DNA of 12,246 nt from UBA11524 sp964547515 (GTDB taxonomy: Bacteria > Bacillota > Clostridia > Christensenellales > Aristaeellaceae), in assembly GCA_964547515.1 (NCBI GenBank), contig CAZJOA010000083.1, positions 1-12,246 on the forward strand, read 5' to 3'. A program made the position numbers and the translations under genes. The notes under the pieces are model-generated. The model saw only the letters and a list, made by a program, of their open reading frames with translations. It did no database searches and was not told the origin of the DNA. Shown here one piece after another: positions 1-6,879 of this stretch (positions within the stretch are counted from its first letter, which is position 1; every line of letters starts with the position of its first letter).

Positions 1-1
1 C

Positions 2-109
2 TCGCTGAAGACCGTCACCGTCACCCGCGACTCCTTCGCCGAACAGTACTGCAAGGACAAAGGCCTGCCCTACACCTACCCCGATGCCAACGACTGGCTG
101 CTCAACTGA
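2..109 (+). CDS. C-terminal end of a probable leucine-rich-repeat (BspA-type) surface protein, partial
   Basis: Only the last 35 residues and the TGA stop are in the window; the open frame runs in from the left edge. The visible residues read TVTRDSFAEQYCKDKGLPY and then TYPDANDWLLN. The pattern of a short beta strand, a small-residue turn, 'SxAEQYCKDxGLPY' and a short acidic/aromatic tail is what I know from the last repeat of BspA-like leucine-rich-repeat proteins secreted by Clostridia, where each repeat ends in 'gSyAexYakenglpy'. That is family recall on a short fragment, so the call is tentative. It does not resemble the end of an OmpR-type response regulator, the usual neighbour of a histidine kinase. 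The stop lies 43 bases before the kinase start, so co-transcription is possible. Confidence 0.5.
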   Translation, partial: SLKTVTVTRDSFAEQYCKDKGLPYTYPDANDWLLN

Positions 110-141
110 CGCGGCTCAGGCGCAGTCCCCCAAGACCCTGT

Positions 142-149
142 GAGGTGAT
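142..149 (+). promoter_or_regulatory. Ribosome binding site of the histidine kinase gene
   Basis: GAGGTGAT lies 3 bases before the ATG at 153 (its GAGGTG core is 5 bases away). It supports that start, which also leaves a short N-terminal tail before the first membrane segment. I see no -35/-10 pair in the 43 bases before the gene. Confidence 0.6.
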
Positions 150-152
150 TCC

Positions 153-1583
153 ATGTTTGCGCGCATCATGAGCGTGGTGCTGGCGGTGATCCTCCTGCTG
201 ACAACGGTGCTGTCCGCCGTGGGGTGGATGGCGCTGCGGGAACGCCAGACCGCGGGCGTGATGGAGACCCTGCGCGCAGAAGCCCGGGAGATCGCCTACC
301 TCGCGGCGCAGCGCAGCGATACCGCCATCAGCCTCTTCGGACAGAGCGTCAGCAGCCGCAACGCCTATCTGCAATGGAAGGCCAATGCGGTCTATGAGAA
401 ATACGGCGCGTATATCCTGGTGGTGGATCGCAACGGCCGCATGATGGACAACCTGAACGTCACCTACGCCGATAACCCCGATTTCGCGCAGACCCTCAAC
501 GGCAACGACATCCTCGATGCGCTCGCCATGGTGCTGGGCGGCAAGGAGATCGAGCTCCATGTCAACCTGGACGGCAGCGACTATTTCACCGTCGGCGTGC
601 CCTTCCTGCAAGGCGGCCTGGTGCTGGGCGCGGTGTTCATGCAGACCCCTGCACAGGTGATCGAGGGCGGCGCGGAGGACCTGCTCCTGCCCGTGCTGGG
701 CATCGCCGCGGCGGCTGCGCTGCTGGCCGGGCTGGTGCTCTTCCTCATCCTGCGCAGCGTCATGAAGCCCCTCAGCCGCCTGACGGAAGCTGCACAGGCC
801 ATGGCGGACGGCCATTTCGACGTGCGCGTCCCCGATGCGCATTCCGCCCGCGAGGTCAAGAAGCTCTCCGCTGCGTTCAACACCATGGCGGACGAGCTCA
901 GCGCGGTGGAGGACAGCCGACGGGAATTCGTCGCCAATGTCAGCCATGAATTGCGCAGCCCCATCACCGCCATCAGCGGGTATGTGGAGGGCATGCTGGA
1001 CGGCACCATCCCGGCGGATGGGCGCGAGAAGTACCTGGCCATCGTGTCGGACGAATCCAAGCGGCTCAGCCGGCTCATCGGCGAATTGCTGGCGCTCTCC
1101 CGGCTGGAAAGGGACGATGCCGCGCTGGACTATTCGGACTTTGACATCTGCGACCTGCTGGAACGGGTCTTCCTGCGGCGCAGCGGCGACCTCGAGAAGC
1201 ACAATCTGGATGTGGACTGCGATTTCGACCCCGAACCCTGCCCGGTGCATGCGGACATGGCACGCATCGACCAGGTGCTCGTCAACCTCATCGACAACGC
1301 CATCAAATTCACCCCGGACGGCGGACGGATCACCCTGCGCGTGCGCGTGGAGGGCGAGAAATGCACCGTGACGGTGGCGGACAATGGCGTGGGCATCCTG
1401 CCGGAGGATCGTCCGCGGGTGTTCGAGCGTTTCTTCACGGCGGACAGGGCGCATACCTCCGGCAAGGGCACGGGACTGGGGCTGTCCATCTGCCAGCGCA
1501 TCATGGAGATGCACGGGCAGAAGCTCCGCCTGCTGGATACCGACACCGGCGCGGCGTTTGCCTTCACCCTGACAACAACATAG
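153..1583 (+). CDS. Membrane-bound sensor histidine kinase (HAMP, HisKA, HATPase_c)
   Basis: A 476-residue two-component sensor kinase that would autophosphorylate on histidine and pass the phosphate to a response regulator. Residues 5-27 are the first membrane segment. Residues 28-178 form an extracytoplasmic sensor region with a PAS/Cache-like strand (YILVVDRNGRMMDN at 87-100). Residues 178-200 are the second membrane segment, followed by a HAMP linker (about 200-252). The HisKA dimerisation helix carries the phospho-acceptor in VSHELRSP (H265). The ATP-binding domain has the N box around N378 and N382, the G1 box DNGVG (410-414), an F box (VFERFF, 423-428) and the G2 box GKGTGLGL (437-444). 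All catalytic elements are present and the length is normal for PhoR/BaeS-type kinases. No response regulator lies beside it in the visible sequence: the upstream gene end does not match one, and downstream is a convergent gene across the gap. The signal sensed cannot be read from the sequence. Confidence 0.95.
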   Translation: MFARIMSVVLAVILLLTTVLSAVGWMALRERQTAGVMETLRAEAREIAYLAAQRSDTAISLFGQSVSSRNAYLQWKANAVYEKYGAYILVVDRNGRMMDNLNVTYADNPDFAQTLNGNDILDALAMVLGGKEIELHVNLDGSDYFTVGVPFLQGGLVLGAVFMQTPAQVIEGGAEDLLLPVLGIAAAAALLAGLVLFLILRSVMKPLSRLTEAAQAMADGHFDVRVPDAHSAREVKKLSAAFNTMADELSAVEDSRREFVANVSHELRSPITAISGYVEGMLDGTIPADGREKYLAIVSDESKRLSRLIGELLALSRLERDDAALDYSDFDICDLLERVFLRRSGDLEKHNLDVDCDFDPEPCPVHADMARIDQVLVNLIDNAIKFTPDGGRITLRVRVEGEKCTVTVADNGVGILPEDRPRVFERFFTADRAHTSGKGTGLGLSICQRIMEMHGQKLRLLDTDTGAAFAFTLTTT

Positions 1584-1600
1584 AAAAAGCAGGTCTTAAG
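1584..1600 (+). terminator. Left half of a probable bidirectional terminator, cut by the gap
   Basis: Directly after the kinase stop are five A, then GCAGGTC, TTAA and a single G at the gap edge. If the missing side continued ACCTGC and a T run, this would be a 7-bp stem with a TTAA loop flanked by A and T tracts, the usual form between convergent genes. Only the left arm, the loop and one base of the right arm are seen, so this is inference. Confidence 0.35.
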
Positions 1601-1700
1601 NNNNNNNNNNNNNNNNNNNNNNNNNNNNNNNNNNNNNNNNNNNNNNNNNNNNNNNNNNNNNNNNNNNNNNNNNNNNNNNNNNNNNNNNNNNNNNNNNNNN
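1601..1700. other. Scaffold gap of 100 N
   Basis: Exactly 100 unknown bases. This is a conventional placeholder, so the true distance may differ. The gap hides the 3' end of uvrC and the rest of the kinase/uvrC intergenic region. Frame continuity across it should not be trusted. Confidence 0.97.
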
Positions 1701-3611
1701 GGCCTCAGCGGCTGTCTTGCTCATGCCGGGGACGGCGAGGAGCTGTTCCATGGTGGCCTCGCGGATGGCCTTGAGGCTGCCCAGCGCCGTCAGCAGTGCC
1801 TTGCGGCGTTTCGGCCCGATGCCCGGGATGTCCTCCAGCTGACTGTGAATGCTCGCCTTGCCGCGCAGGCCGCGATGGTGCGTGATGCAGAAGCGGTGCG
1901 CCTCGTCGCGGACACGCTGGATGAGGTGCAGCTCGGGCGTGTGATGATCCAGCAGGATGGGGTCTTCGCGGTCGGGGAGGAAGATCTCCTCCTGCTTTTT
2001 CGCCAGGCCGAACATGGCGACCTCGGCTTCGTCGTCAGGCTGATCGCCGCTCTTCACCTTTACGCCCATGTCCAGCAGTGCCTGCCGGGCAAAGCGAAGC
2101 TGCTGCGGACCGCCGTCGATCAGCACCAGATCGGGCAGGTCACTGAATTTCCCGCCGATGGGGGACAGTCCGGCGGCTTCGCGTTCGGCCTTCTCCTTCA
2201 GCCCGTGCTCGAAGCGCCGCCCCAGCACCTCGTTAAGCGAGGCGAAATCGTTCGCGCCCTCTACCGTCTTGATGCGGAAGCGCCGGTATTCCTTCTTCGC
2301 CGGTACGCCGTCGATGAACACCACCATGCTGGCGACGCTCAGCACGCCCTGTGTGTTGGAAATGTCGTAGCCCTCGATGCGGCGCGGGGGCTTCGACAGC
2401 CCCAGAGCGCGTCCCAGCGCGGCGGCCGCGCCGGTGGTGCGTTCCTCGCGGATGGAAGCCTTGGCGTTGCGCTTTTCCAGGGCATCGGCGGCGTTCTTGG
2501 CCGCCAGGAGGATCAGGTCGTGCTTTTCGCCGCGCTGGGGGGTGGACAGGCTGACCGTCTGACGGGTCGTGCCCAATGCGCCCTTCTGCTGCTTCAGCCA
2601 GCTCTCGATCCCTTCGCGGCTGCCCTCGGGGAGCGCCTGCACCAGCACATGGCGCGGGATCAGGTTCGCATCCTCATAATACTGGATGAGGAATTCTGCC
2701 AGCACCTCGCCGGGGTCTTCGCCGCCCTCGCGCGGCAGGGCGAAGTGATCGCCGCCGATCATGCGTCCGCCGCGAACGTAGAAGATGTGCACCATGGCAT
2801 CCAGCCCGTCCTGTGCCAGGGCAATGACATCCTGCTCGCTGTTTTCGGTGCGGATGGCGATCTGACGCTCCATCAGCCCCTCCACATCGCGAATCTTGTC
2901 GCGCAGGGCAGCGGCGCGCTCGTATTGCATCTTGGTTGCGCAGTCCATCATATCCTTCCGCAGGACATTGAGCACCTGGTCGTAATCCCCGCCCAGAAAG
3001 GCCAGCACGCCGTCCATCATGTCCCAATAGGCCTCGGCGGTGCACTTCCCCGCGCAGGGTGCCATGCATTTGCCGATCTCGTAATTCACGCAGGGACGCG
3101 CGGGTGTTTTCAGCGGCAGCTCCTTGCGGCAGGTGCGCAGGGGGAACACACCGCGCACGGCCTCGATGACCTGACGCACGGCAGTCGCGCCGATGTACGG
3201 CCCGAAATACTTCGCGCCGTCCTTCTTGTCCTGCTCCATGCGGCGCGCCAGTTCCAGCCGGGGGAAGGGCTCCTTCAGGTTCACGCGCAGATAGGGGTAA
3301 TGCTTGTCATCCTTGAGGAGGATGTTGTAATGGGGCTTGTGCAGCTTGATGAGGTTGCACTCCAGGCACAGCGCCTCCAGGTTGGATTCGCACAGGAGAA
3401 TGTCAAAATCGTCGATGTTGGCGATCATGGCGGCGACCTTGGGGGTGTGCTCGGTGTCGCGGAAATAGGAGCGGACGCGGTTTTTCAGGTTGACGGCCTT
3501 GCCGACGTAGATGATCGTGCCCTCCGCGTCCTTCATCAGGTAACAGCCGGGGGAGTCGGGCAGCATGGCGATCTTGGTCTCCAGCTTTTCGCCCCAGTGG
3601 ATGCGTGCCAT
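1701..3611 (-). CDS. uvrC: Excinuclease ABC subunit C, 3' end missing in the gap
   Basis: UvrC makes both incisions around a bulky DNA lesion after UvrAB recognition. 637 residues are visible from the ATG at 3611. The N-terminal GIY-YIG nuclease lies at about 14-95 (GCYLM at 22-26, IIYVGKA at 33-39, R46). Cysteines 161, 174, 182 and 186 follow the C-x12-C-x7-C-x3-C spacing of the iron-sulfur cluster ligands known in UvrC. The UVR motif that binds UvrB is at about 214-248. The RNase H-like nuclease for the 5' cut has its Asp-Asp-His set at D416 (EGYDISNTQG), D499 (VLIDGG) and H572 (DEAHRF). A helix-hairpin-helix pair starts at 592 (LEDIPGIGPKRRKALL), with the second hairpin (LLAVPGMSKTAAEA) running into the gap. 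Family members end about 10-20 residues after that motif, so only the tail is lost. The apparent in-frame TAA at 1596-1598 across the N run is not a reliable stop. Confidence 0.97.
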
Positions 3612-3643
3612 AAGCAGTTCACCGCCTTTATCGTCATGCGTAC

Positions 3644-3672
3644 ATTATACGGCGGACGCGGCGAGAAGTCAA
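3644..3672 (-). promoter_or_regulatory. Sigma-A promoter of uvrC
   Basis: On the minus strand, TTGACT (3667-3672) and TATAAT (3644-3649) are separated by exactly 17 bases, a near-consensus vegetative promoter. The -10 box lies 32 bases before the uvrC ATG. The -35 box overlaps the stop codon (3669-3671) of the upstream regulator gene, so uvrC can be transcribed independently as well as by read-through. The likely ribosome binding site is the AGGCGGTGA stretch about 9 bases before the start. Confidence 0.8.
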
Positions 3673-4274
3673 TCGATCCGCCCCTGGGTATAGGTGGTGT
3701 CCACCAGATCGGCGATGCCGGCCAGGAGCATGATGACCCCCTGCACGCGGTGGGGCTGGATGACATACGCCCCCCGATGCTTTTCGTCCTCCGCGACCAG
3801 ATCGGCGGTGAGGAGGGGCTTCAGGTGATGATAGACCTGTCCGGCGGACGAAAATCCGCAGTCGCTGACGAGCTCCGCCACGGTGCGCGGCTTGCGCAGG
3901 ATGGCCAGGAGCATGTTCAGCCGGTCGTTCGACCCGATGCAGGCCAGCACCTTTTCCGCCGTGCGGTTTTCGATCAGCCCGAGCAGGGCATCGGTGTTCA
4001 CGTCATTGCGCATCCAGGTGGACTGACGGCCACCGGAGGCATACACGCCGAGGTAGGCGATCCGCCCGGTGGAGCCGCTCTCCCCGCAGGCGTTTTCCAG
4101 CCTGTCCAGCACGGTGCTCAGGGCATCATCGGGGATCATGCCGGGCATCTTTTCCACATGGCCGACGGTCGGATGGGGGTCGTCCGGCGGCATCATGTGT
4201 GCCTGGAGCATGGCTTGCAGGGCGGTCAGCTGCTGTTTCAGTTCGTCGATCTCACGGCCAAAGTCGCGTTCCAT
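3669..4274 (-). CDS. Winged-helix ArsR-like transcriptional regulator
   Basis: A 201-residue protein with three parts. Residues 1-25 are a heptad-rich helix (DELKQQLTALQAML), probably a short coiled coil for oligomerisation. Residues 50-105 form a domain with GRIAYLGVYASGG (70-82), a strand pattern I do not recognise by name. Residues 107-172 form a winged helix: helix 118-127 (RLNMLLAILR), TVAELV at 131-136, a likely recognition helix SAGQVYHHLKPLL (143-155), and a wing over AEDEKHRGAYVIQP (161-174). The 'QVYHHLKPL' type recognition helix is characteristic of the ArsR/HTH_20 class, which includes metal and non-metal sensors. No clear cysteine metal-binding cluster is seen. The start is well supported: AGGAGG sits 6-7 bases before the ATG, with a strong promoter upstream. 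The gene lies between the flippase and uvrC, and its target is unknown. Self-regulation is plausible from the palindromes around its promoter. Confidence 0.8.
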   Translation of the reverse strand: MERDFGREIDELKQQLTALQAMLQAHMMPPDDPHPTVGHVEKMPGMIPDDALSTVLDRLENACGESGSTGRIAYLGVYASGGRQSTWMRNDVNTDALLGLIENRTAEKVLACIGSNDRLNMLLAILRKPRTVAELVSDCGFSSAGQVYHHLKPLLTADLVAEDEKHRGAYVIQPHRVQGVIMLLAGIADLVDTTYTQGRID

Positions 4275-4280
4275 GGTGAG

Positions 4281-4287
4281 TCCTCCT
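4281..4287 (-). promoter_or_regulatory. Ribosome binding site of the ArsR-like gene
   Basis: AGGAGGA on the minus strand ends 6 bases before the ATG at 4274. It is a full-strength Shine-Dalgarno sequence that fixes the start. Confidence 0.85.
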
Positions 4288-4307
4288 GAAAATCATATTT
4301 CAGATTC

Positions 4308-4351
4308 CGGAATTCCGCATTTGCAGTATAGCACGGGCTGACATCTATGTC
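4308..4351. promoter_or_regulatory. Candidate operator palindromes in the ArsR-like promoter
   Basis: Two inverted repeats flank the -10 box. GACAT-CT-ATGTC at 4340-4351 overlaps the -35 box. CGGAATTCCG at 4308-4317 is a perfect 10-base palindrome at the predicted transcription start. Both positions would suit a repressor that blocks RNA polymerase. That the neighbouring ArsR-like protein binds them is inference. Confidence 0.4.
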
Positions 4352-4353
4352 AA
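4325..4353 (-). promoter_or_regulatory. Sigma-A promoter of the ArsR-like regulator gene
   Basis: Minus strand TTGACA (4348-4353), a 17-base spacer, then TATACT (4325-4330). The -35 box is perfect and the -10 matches five of six. Transcription should begin near 4318, leaving a leader of about 43 bases. Confidence 0.85.
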
Positions 4354-4358
4354 CCCCG

Positions 4359-4384
4359 AAAATGCGGAAATCCGAAAATCCGCA
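4359..4384 (-). terminator. Possible weak intrinsic terminator of the flippase gene
   Basis: Reading the minus strand after the flippase stop, TGCGGA (4379-4384) and TCCGCA (4363-4368) form a 6-bp stem with a 10-base loop, followed by TTTT (4359-4362). The T run is short, so termination may be partial. It sits just before the -35 box of the next gene. Confidence 0.45.
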
Positions 4385-4400
4385 CAACGCGACTGACGCA

Positions 4401-5681
4401 TCAGCCCGCGCCGTGATCCCTCACCGCCTGACGCAGCACCAGTGCGTTCCACACCACCCGCAGCGCCGTGCCCGCCAGGCTCGCCAGTCCCGCGCCATAC
4501 AGGCGGATCTGCGGGACGGGGCAGAGGATCGCCGTCAGCGCTAGGTTCAGCAGGGATGCGGCCACCGTGCCCTTCAGCGCACGATCCTGCCGCCCCAGAC
4601 CGGTAATCAGGCCGAATTGCACCTGCTGCACGGCCATCAGGAGCGACGCGGGGGACATCAGCCGCAAGAGGGGCGCAAGAGCCGCCTCGCCGTAGAGCAC
4701 ATGGGCGATGCCGTCCGCCCCCAGGAACAGCGCCGCCATTGCCGCCGCGCCCACCCCCGAGGCGCTCAGCAGCAGCTGACGCATCGTCCGCCGGAGTCGC
4801 CGCTGCGAACCCTCCTGCCGGGACACGGCGGGGGTCGCCACCATGCAGATCGCCCCCGTCACGATGCCCGGCAGCATCAGGAGGGGCATGGCCATGCCGT
4901 TCAGCAGGCCGAACTGCGCCGTGGCGGCACTGGCGCTCAGCCCCGAGCGCCGCAGACACACCGGCAGCAGCACCGCATGGAGCGTCCGCAGCGCCGTCTG
5001 GCACAGGCGCGCGGCGGTGGTGGGCGCAGTCAGCCGGAACAGCTCCCGGCGAAGCTCCCCATCCGGCGGACAGGGATGTGCCACGGGCGACCGATTCCGG
5101 AAGAGCCACCACACCGTCACCCCGGCGGCGATCTCCGCCAGATTGGGCAGCGCCGCCGTCCACGCCACGCCGACATGCCCGCACCGCCACAGCAGCAGCA
5201 CCGCCAGCACACAGCGGACGGTCTGCTCCGCGCATTCGTTCAGCGCGGGGGTCTGTGCGTCGCTGCGGCCGTAGAACCATCCGCTGTACACGGCGCATGA
5301 CCCCAGCAGGGCGATGAGCGGCACGCTCGTCAGCAGGCTGGGCAATGTCCGCAGGTCACCCAAGAGCCACGCGATCGGCCAGCTGAGGAGCAGCAGCGCC
5401 GCCATCACCCCGATGGACAGCCGCTTGACCAGCGACAGACCCGCATGCAGCACCGCCGGTGGATCGGCCTCCGGACGTGCGGTCAGGCGGCTCATGGCCG
5501 ACGGAAGCCCCGCCGTCACCGGGGTCACGGCCAACATGAACGCCGTGCCGGACATCTCCATCACCCCGACCGCCTCCGCGCCCATCAGCCGCGCCGTCAC
5601 CAGGCGCAGCACGAATCCCAGCGCCCGGGTGTACGCATTCGCCGCCGTCAGCACCAGCGCCTGCCTTTTCAGCGATGCCAT
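4401..5681 (-). CDS. SpoVB/MurJ-type polysaccharide or lipid-linked precursor flippase
   Basis: A 426-residue polytopic membrane protein of the MOP flippase superfamily, which moves lipid-linked cell-wall or polysaccharide precursors across the membrane. I count about 12 hydrophobic segments (roughly 8-30, 40-60, 85-107, 115-135, 150-166, 172-194, 213-240, 258-282, 300-320, 335-360, 370-390 and 393-417). The N-terminus (LTAANAYTRALGFVLRLVTA, then RLMGAEAVGVMEMS, then TAGLPSAMSRL) follows the start of stage V sporulation protein B. The QFGLITGLGRQDRALKG segment (355-371) matches the conserved 'ILQGxGK' region of that family. SpoVB proteins are usually about 500 residues with 14 segments, so this one is short at the C-terminus; the sequence after its stop is a hairpin and a promoter, not a displaced reading frame. 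Two starts are possible, 5681 or 5687. I prefer 5681 because the purine-rich GAAGGAAGGGGG lies at a better distance. The substrate is not readable. Confidence 0.8.
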   Translation of the reverse strand: MASLKRQALVLTAANAYTRALGFVLRLVTARLMGAEAVGVMEMSGTAFMLAVTPVTAGLPSAMSRLTARPEADPPAVLHAGLSLVKRLSIGVMAALLLLSWPIAWLLGDLRTLPSLLTSVPLIALLGSCAVYSGWFYGRSDAQTPALNECAEQTVRCVLAVLLLWRCGHVGVAWTAALPNLAEIAAGVTVWWLFRNRSPVAHPCPPDGELRRELFRLTAPTTAARLCQTALRTLHAVLLPVCLRRSGLSASAATAQFGLLNGMAMPLLMLPGIVTGAICMVATPAVSRQEGSQRRLRRTMRQLLLSASGVGAAAMAALFLGADGIAHVLYGEAALAPLLRLMSPASLLMAVQQVQFGLITGLGRQDRALKGTVAASLLNLALTAILCPVPQIRLYGAGLASLAGTALRVVWNALVLRQAVRDHGAG

Positions 5682-5708
5682 GGGCATGCCCCCTTCCTTC
5701 GGGGCAGG

Positions 5709-5720
5709 ATATGCGCATAT
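5709..5720. promoter_or_regulatory. Perfect 12-base palindrome between divergent genes
   Basis: ATATGCGCATAT is fully self-complementary. It lies between the divergent flippase and SH3-protein genes, 5 bases from the -35 box of the latter and 21 bases before the preferred flippase start. It is a candidate operator, but no regulator is assigned. I see no convincing promoter for the flippase on the minus strand here. Confidence 0.35.
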
Positions 5721-5725
5721 TTTCG

Positions 5726-5755
5726 TTGACAGTACGGGTTGGGATGCAGTATAAT
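5726..5755 (+). promoter_or_regulatory. Sigma-A promoter of the SH3-domain protein gene
   Basis: TTGACA (5726-5731), an 18-base spacer, and TATAAT (5750-5755): both hexamers are perfect. Transcription should start near 5762. Confidence 0.9.
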
Positions 5756-5764
5756 TCAACAAAA

Positions 5765-5795
5765 GGGCGGACGCGAAAATGCGCTGCATCCGCCC
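5765..5795 (+). promoter_or_regulatory. 5'-UTR stem-loop before the SH3-protein start
   Basis: GGGCGGA (5765-5771) and TCCGCCC (5789-5795) form a perfect 7-bp stem, extended by CGC/GCG (5772-5774 with 5781-5783) across a one-sided bulge. It begins near the predicted transcript 5' end and stops at the base before the GGAGGAG ribosome binding site (5796-5802). It could stabilise the mRNA or tune translation. No T run follows, so it is not a normal terminator. Confidence 0.5.
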
Positions 5796-5810
5796 GGAGG
5801 AGCTGATGCC

Positions 5811-6879
5811 ATGCGGAGGATCATCCTGATGCTGATGGCGCTTTGCCTGCTTTGCCCCGTGGCGGAGGCGGACACGGGCGTGCGCTATGTGGACGGCGGC
5901 AATGCCGACCGGGTGCACCTGCGCCAGGCGCCCTCGCGGGACGAAGCCTCCCTGGGGCTTGTACTATTCCGGCACGGGCGTGATCGTCTATGACGAAATG
6001 GGGGACTGGAGTCATGTCCTCATCGGCGAATCGGATGGCTGGATGATGTCCGAATACCTCACCGCAGGGTATGTCGCCCAGATGGGCCCGTGGTGCATCA
6101 CGAGCACGGTTACGAACCTGCACATGACCCCGTCGGCGGACGGATATGCCGCCATGCAGCTCCCCGGCGGACGCGCCGTCCACCTGTCAGGCGAGACCTC
6201 CGACGGCTGGAGCTATGTGGAGGCCGATGGGGTGAAGGGCTATGTCCGCAGCGAAGACCTCGTCCGGGCGGAAATGGCGGCCGTCACGGAGATCGTCGGC
6301 ACGACGGCTGATGGCGACTTCATCCACCGCTATACCGCGCCGGGCGGACAGGTGATCTACTTCACCGCGCTGGAGGACGCGCCGCCCATCGCCTTCCAGG
6401 ACGTGAATTTCGACGGCATGACGGACATCGTGGTGTATGTCAGCCTGGGTGCGAGCAATTTCTACGCGGAATTCTTCGTCTACATGCCGGAGGAGAACGC
6501 CTATGTCCGCGCCGAGCATCAGGGGCTTGACTACGGCCTGGCGAATTTCCAGCTGTACCCCGAATACGGCATCGTGGCCTCCCAGGCCGTCAACGGATAT
6601 GCGGGCGCACTGTTCGAAAACTGCCTGTTCCGCTGGAACGGCACGGAATTGGAGCTGCTGCGCCGTGCCGCCAGCGAGGAGCTGACCGCCACCACCTTTG
6701 CGGACAGCACCTTCACCACGACCCTCTGGAGCGATGTCCTCCGCGTGCGCGTGTATGACTACATCGCGAAGGAATACGGCGGCGCGCTGACCTATGATGC
6801 CACCTTCCTGCTGGAGGATGCCGCCTACCGCGACCTGTTCACCGAGGCGGACGAAGCCCTCTGGGAAGGCATCCGCTGA
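5811..6879 (+). CDS. Secreted protein with two SH3-like domains and an XAC2610-like C-terminus, broken by a one-base frameshift
   Basis: Read across one frameshift this is a 355-residue exported protein. The start at 5811 has GGAGGAG 8 bases upstream, and residues 1-20 (MRRIILMLMALCLLCPVAEA) are a signal peptide with an AEA cleavage site. The first SH3 domain spans about 25-88. Its first half (RVHLRQAPSRDEASLGL) is in one frame and its second half (YYSGTGVIVYDEMGDWSHV, then GWMMSEYL) is in the next. Joining them at the GGGG run (5954-5957) restores the classic bacterial SH3 pattern. The unshifted frame ends at a TGA at 5991-5993. A second SH3-like domain lies at about 100-151 (LHMTPSADGYAAMQL, then GWSYVEADGVKGYVRSEDL). 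The C-terminal part has FQDVNFDGMTDIVVYVSLGA (195-214), typical of XAC2610/FG-GAP-like domains with a Ca-binding-like DxNxDG turn. SH3 domains of this kind usually bind cell wall. The rest of the protein shows no decay, so an assembly or sequencing indel is as likely as real inactivation. Confidence 0.75.

Noticed and set aside
102..1514. Minus-strand open frame of about 470 codons opposite the histidine kinase
   Set aside because: It mirrors a kinase with all its motifs intact, shows no recognisable domain and has no ribosome binding site or promoter.
1845..4289. Long plus-strand open frame of about 814 codons opposite uvrC and the regulator
   Set aside because: It is antisense to two well-identified genes, runs through their promoters, has repetitive His/Gln/Gly-rich composition and no domain. 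It is a by-product of GC-rich codon use.
5682..5918. N-terminal extension of the flippase to an ATG near 5918
   Set aside because: It would overlap the signal-peptide region and promoter of the divergent SH3-protein gene. The SpoVB-like start and purine-rich ribosome site fit 5681 or 5687.
5954..5993. Programmed +1 frameshift in the SH3-protein gene
   Set aside because: No slow codon or stop sits at the shift point (the stop is 12 codons later) and no known stimulatory element is seen. A plain indel is simpler.
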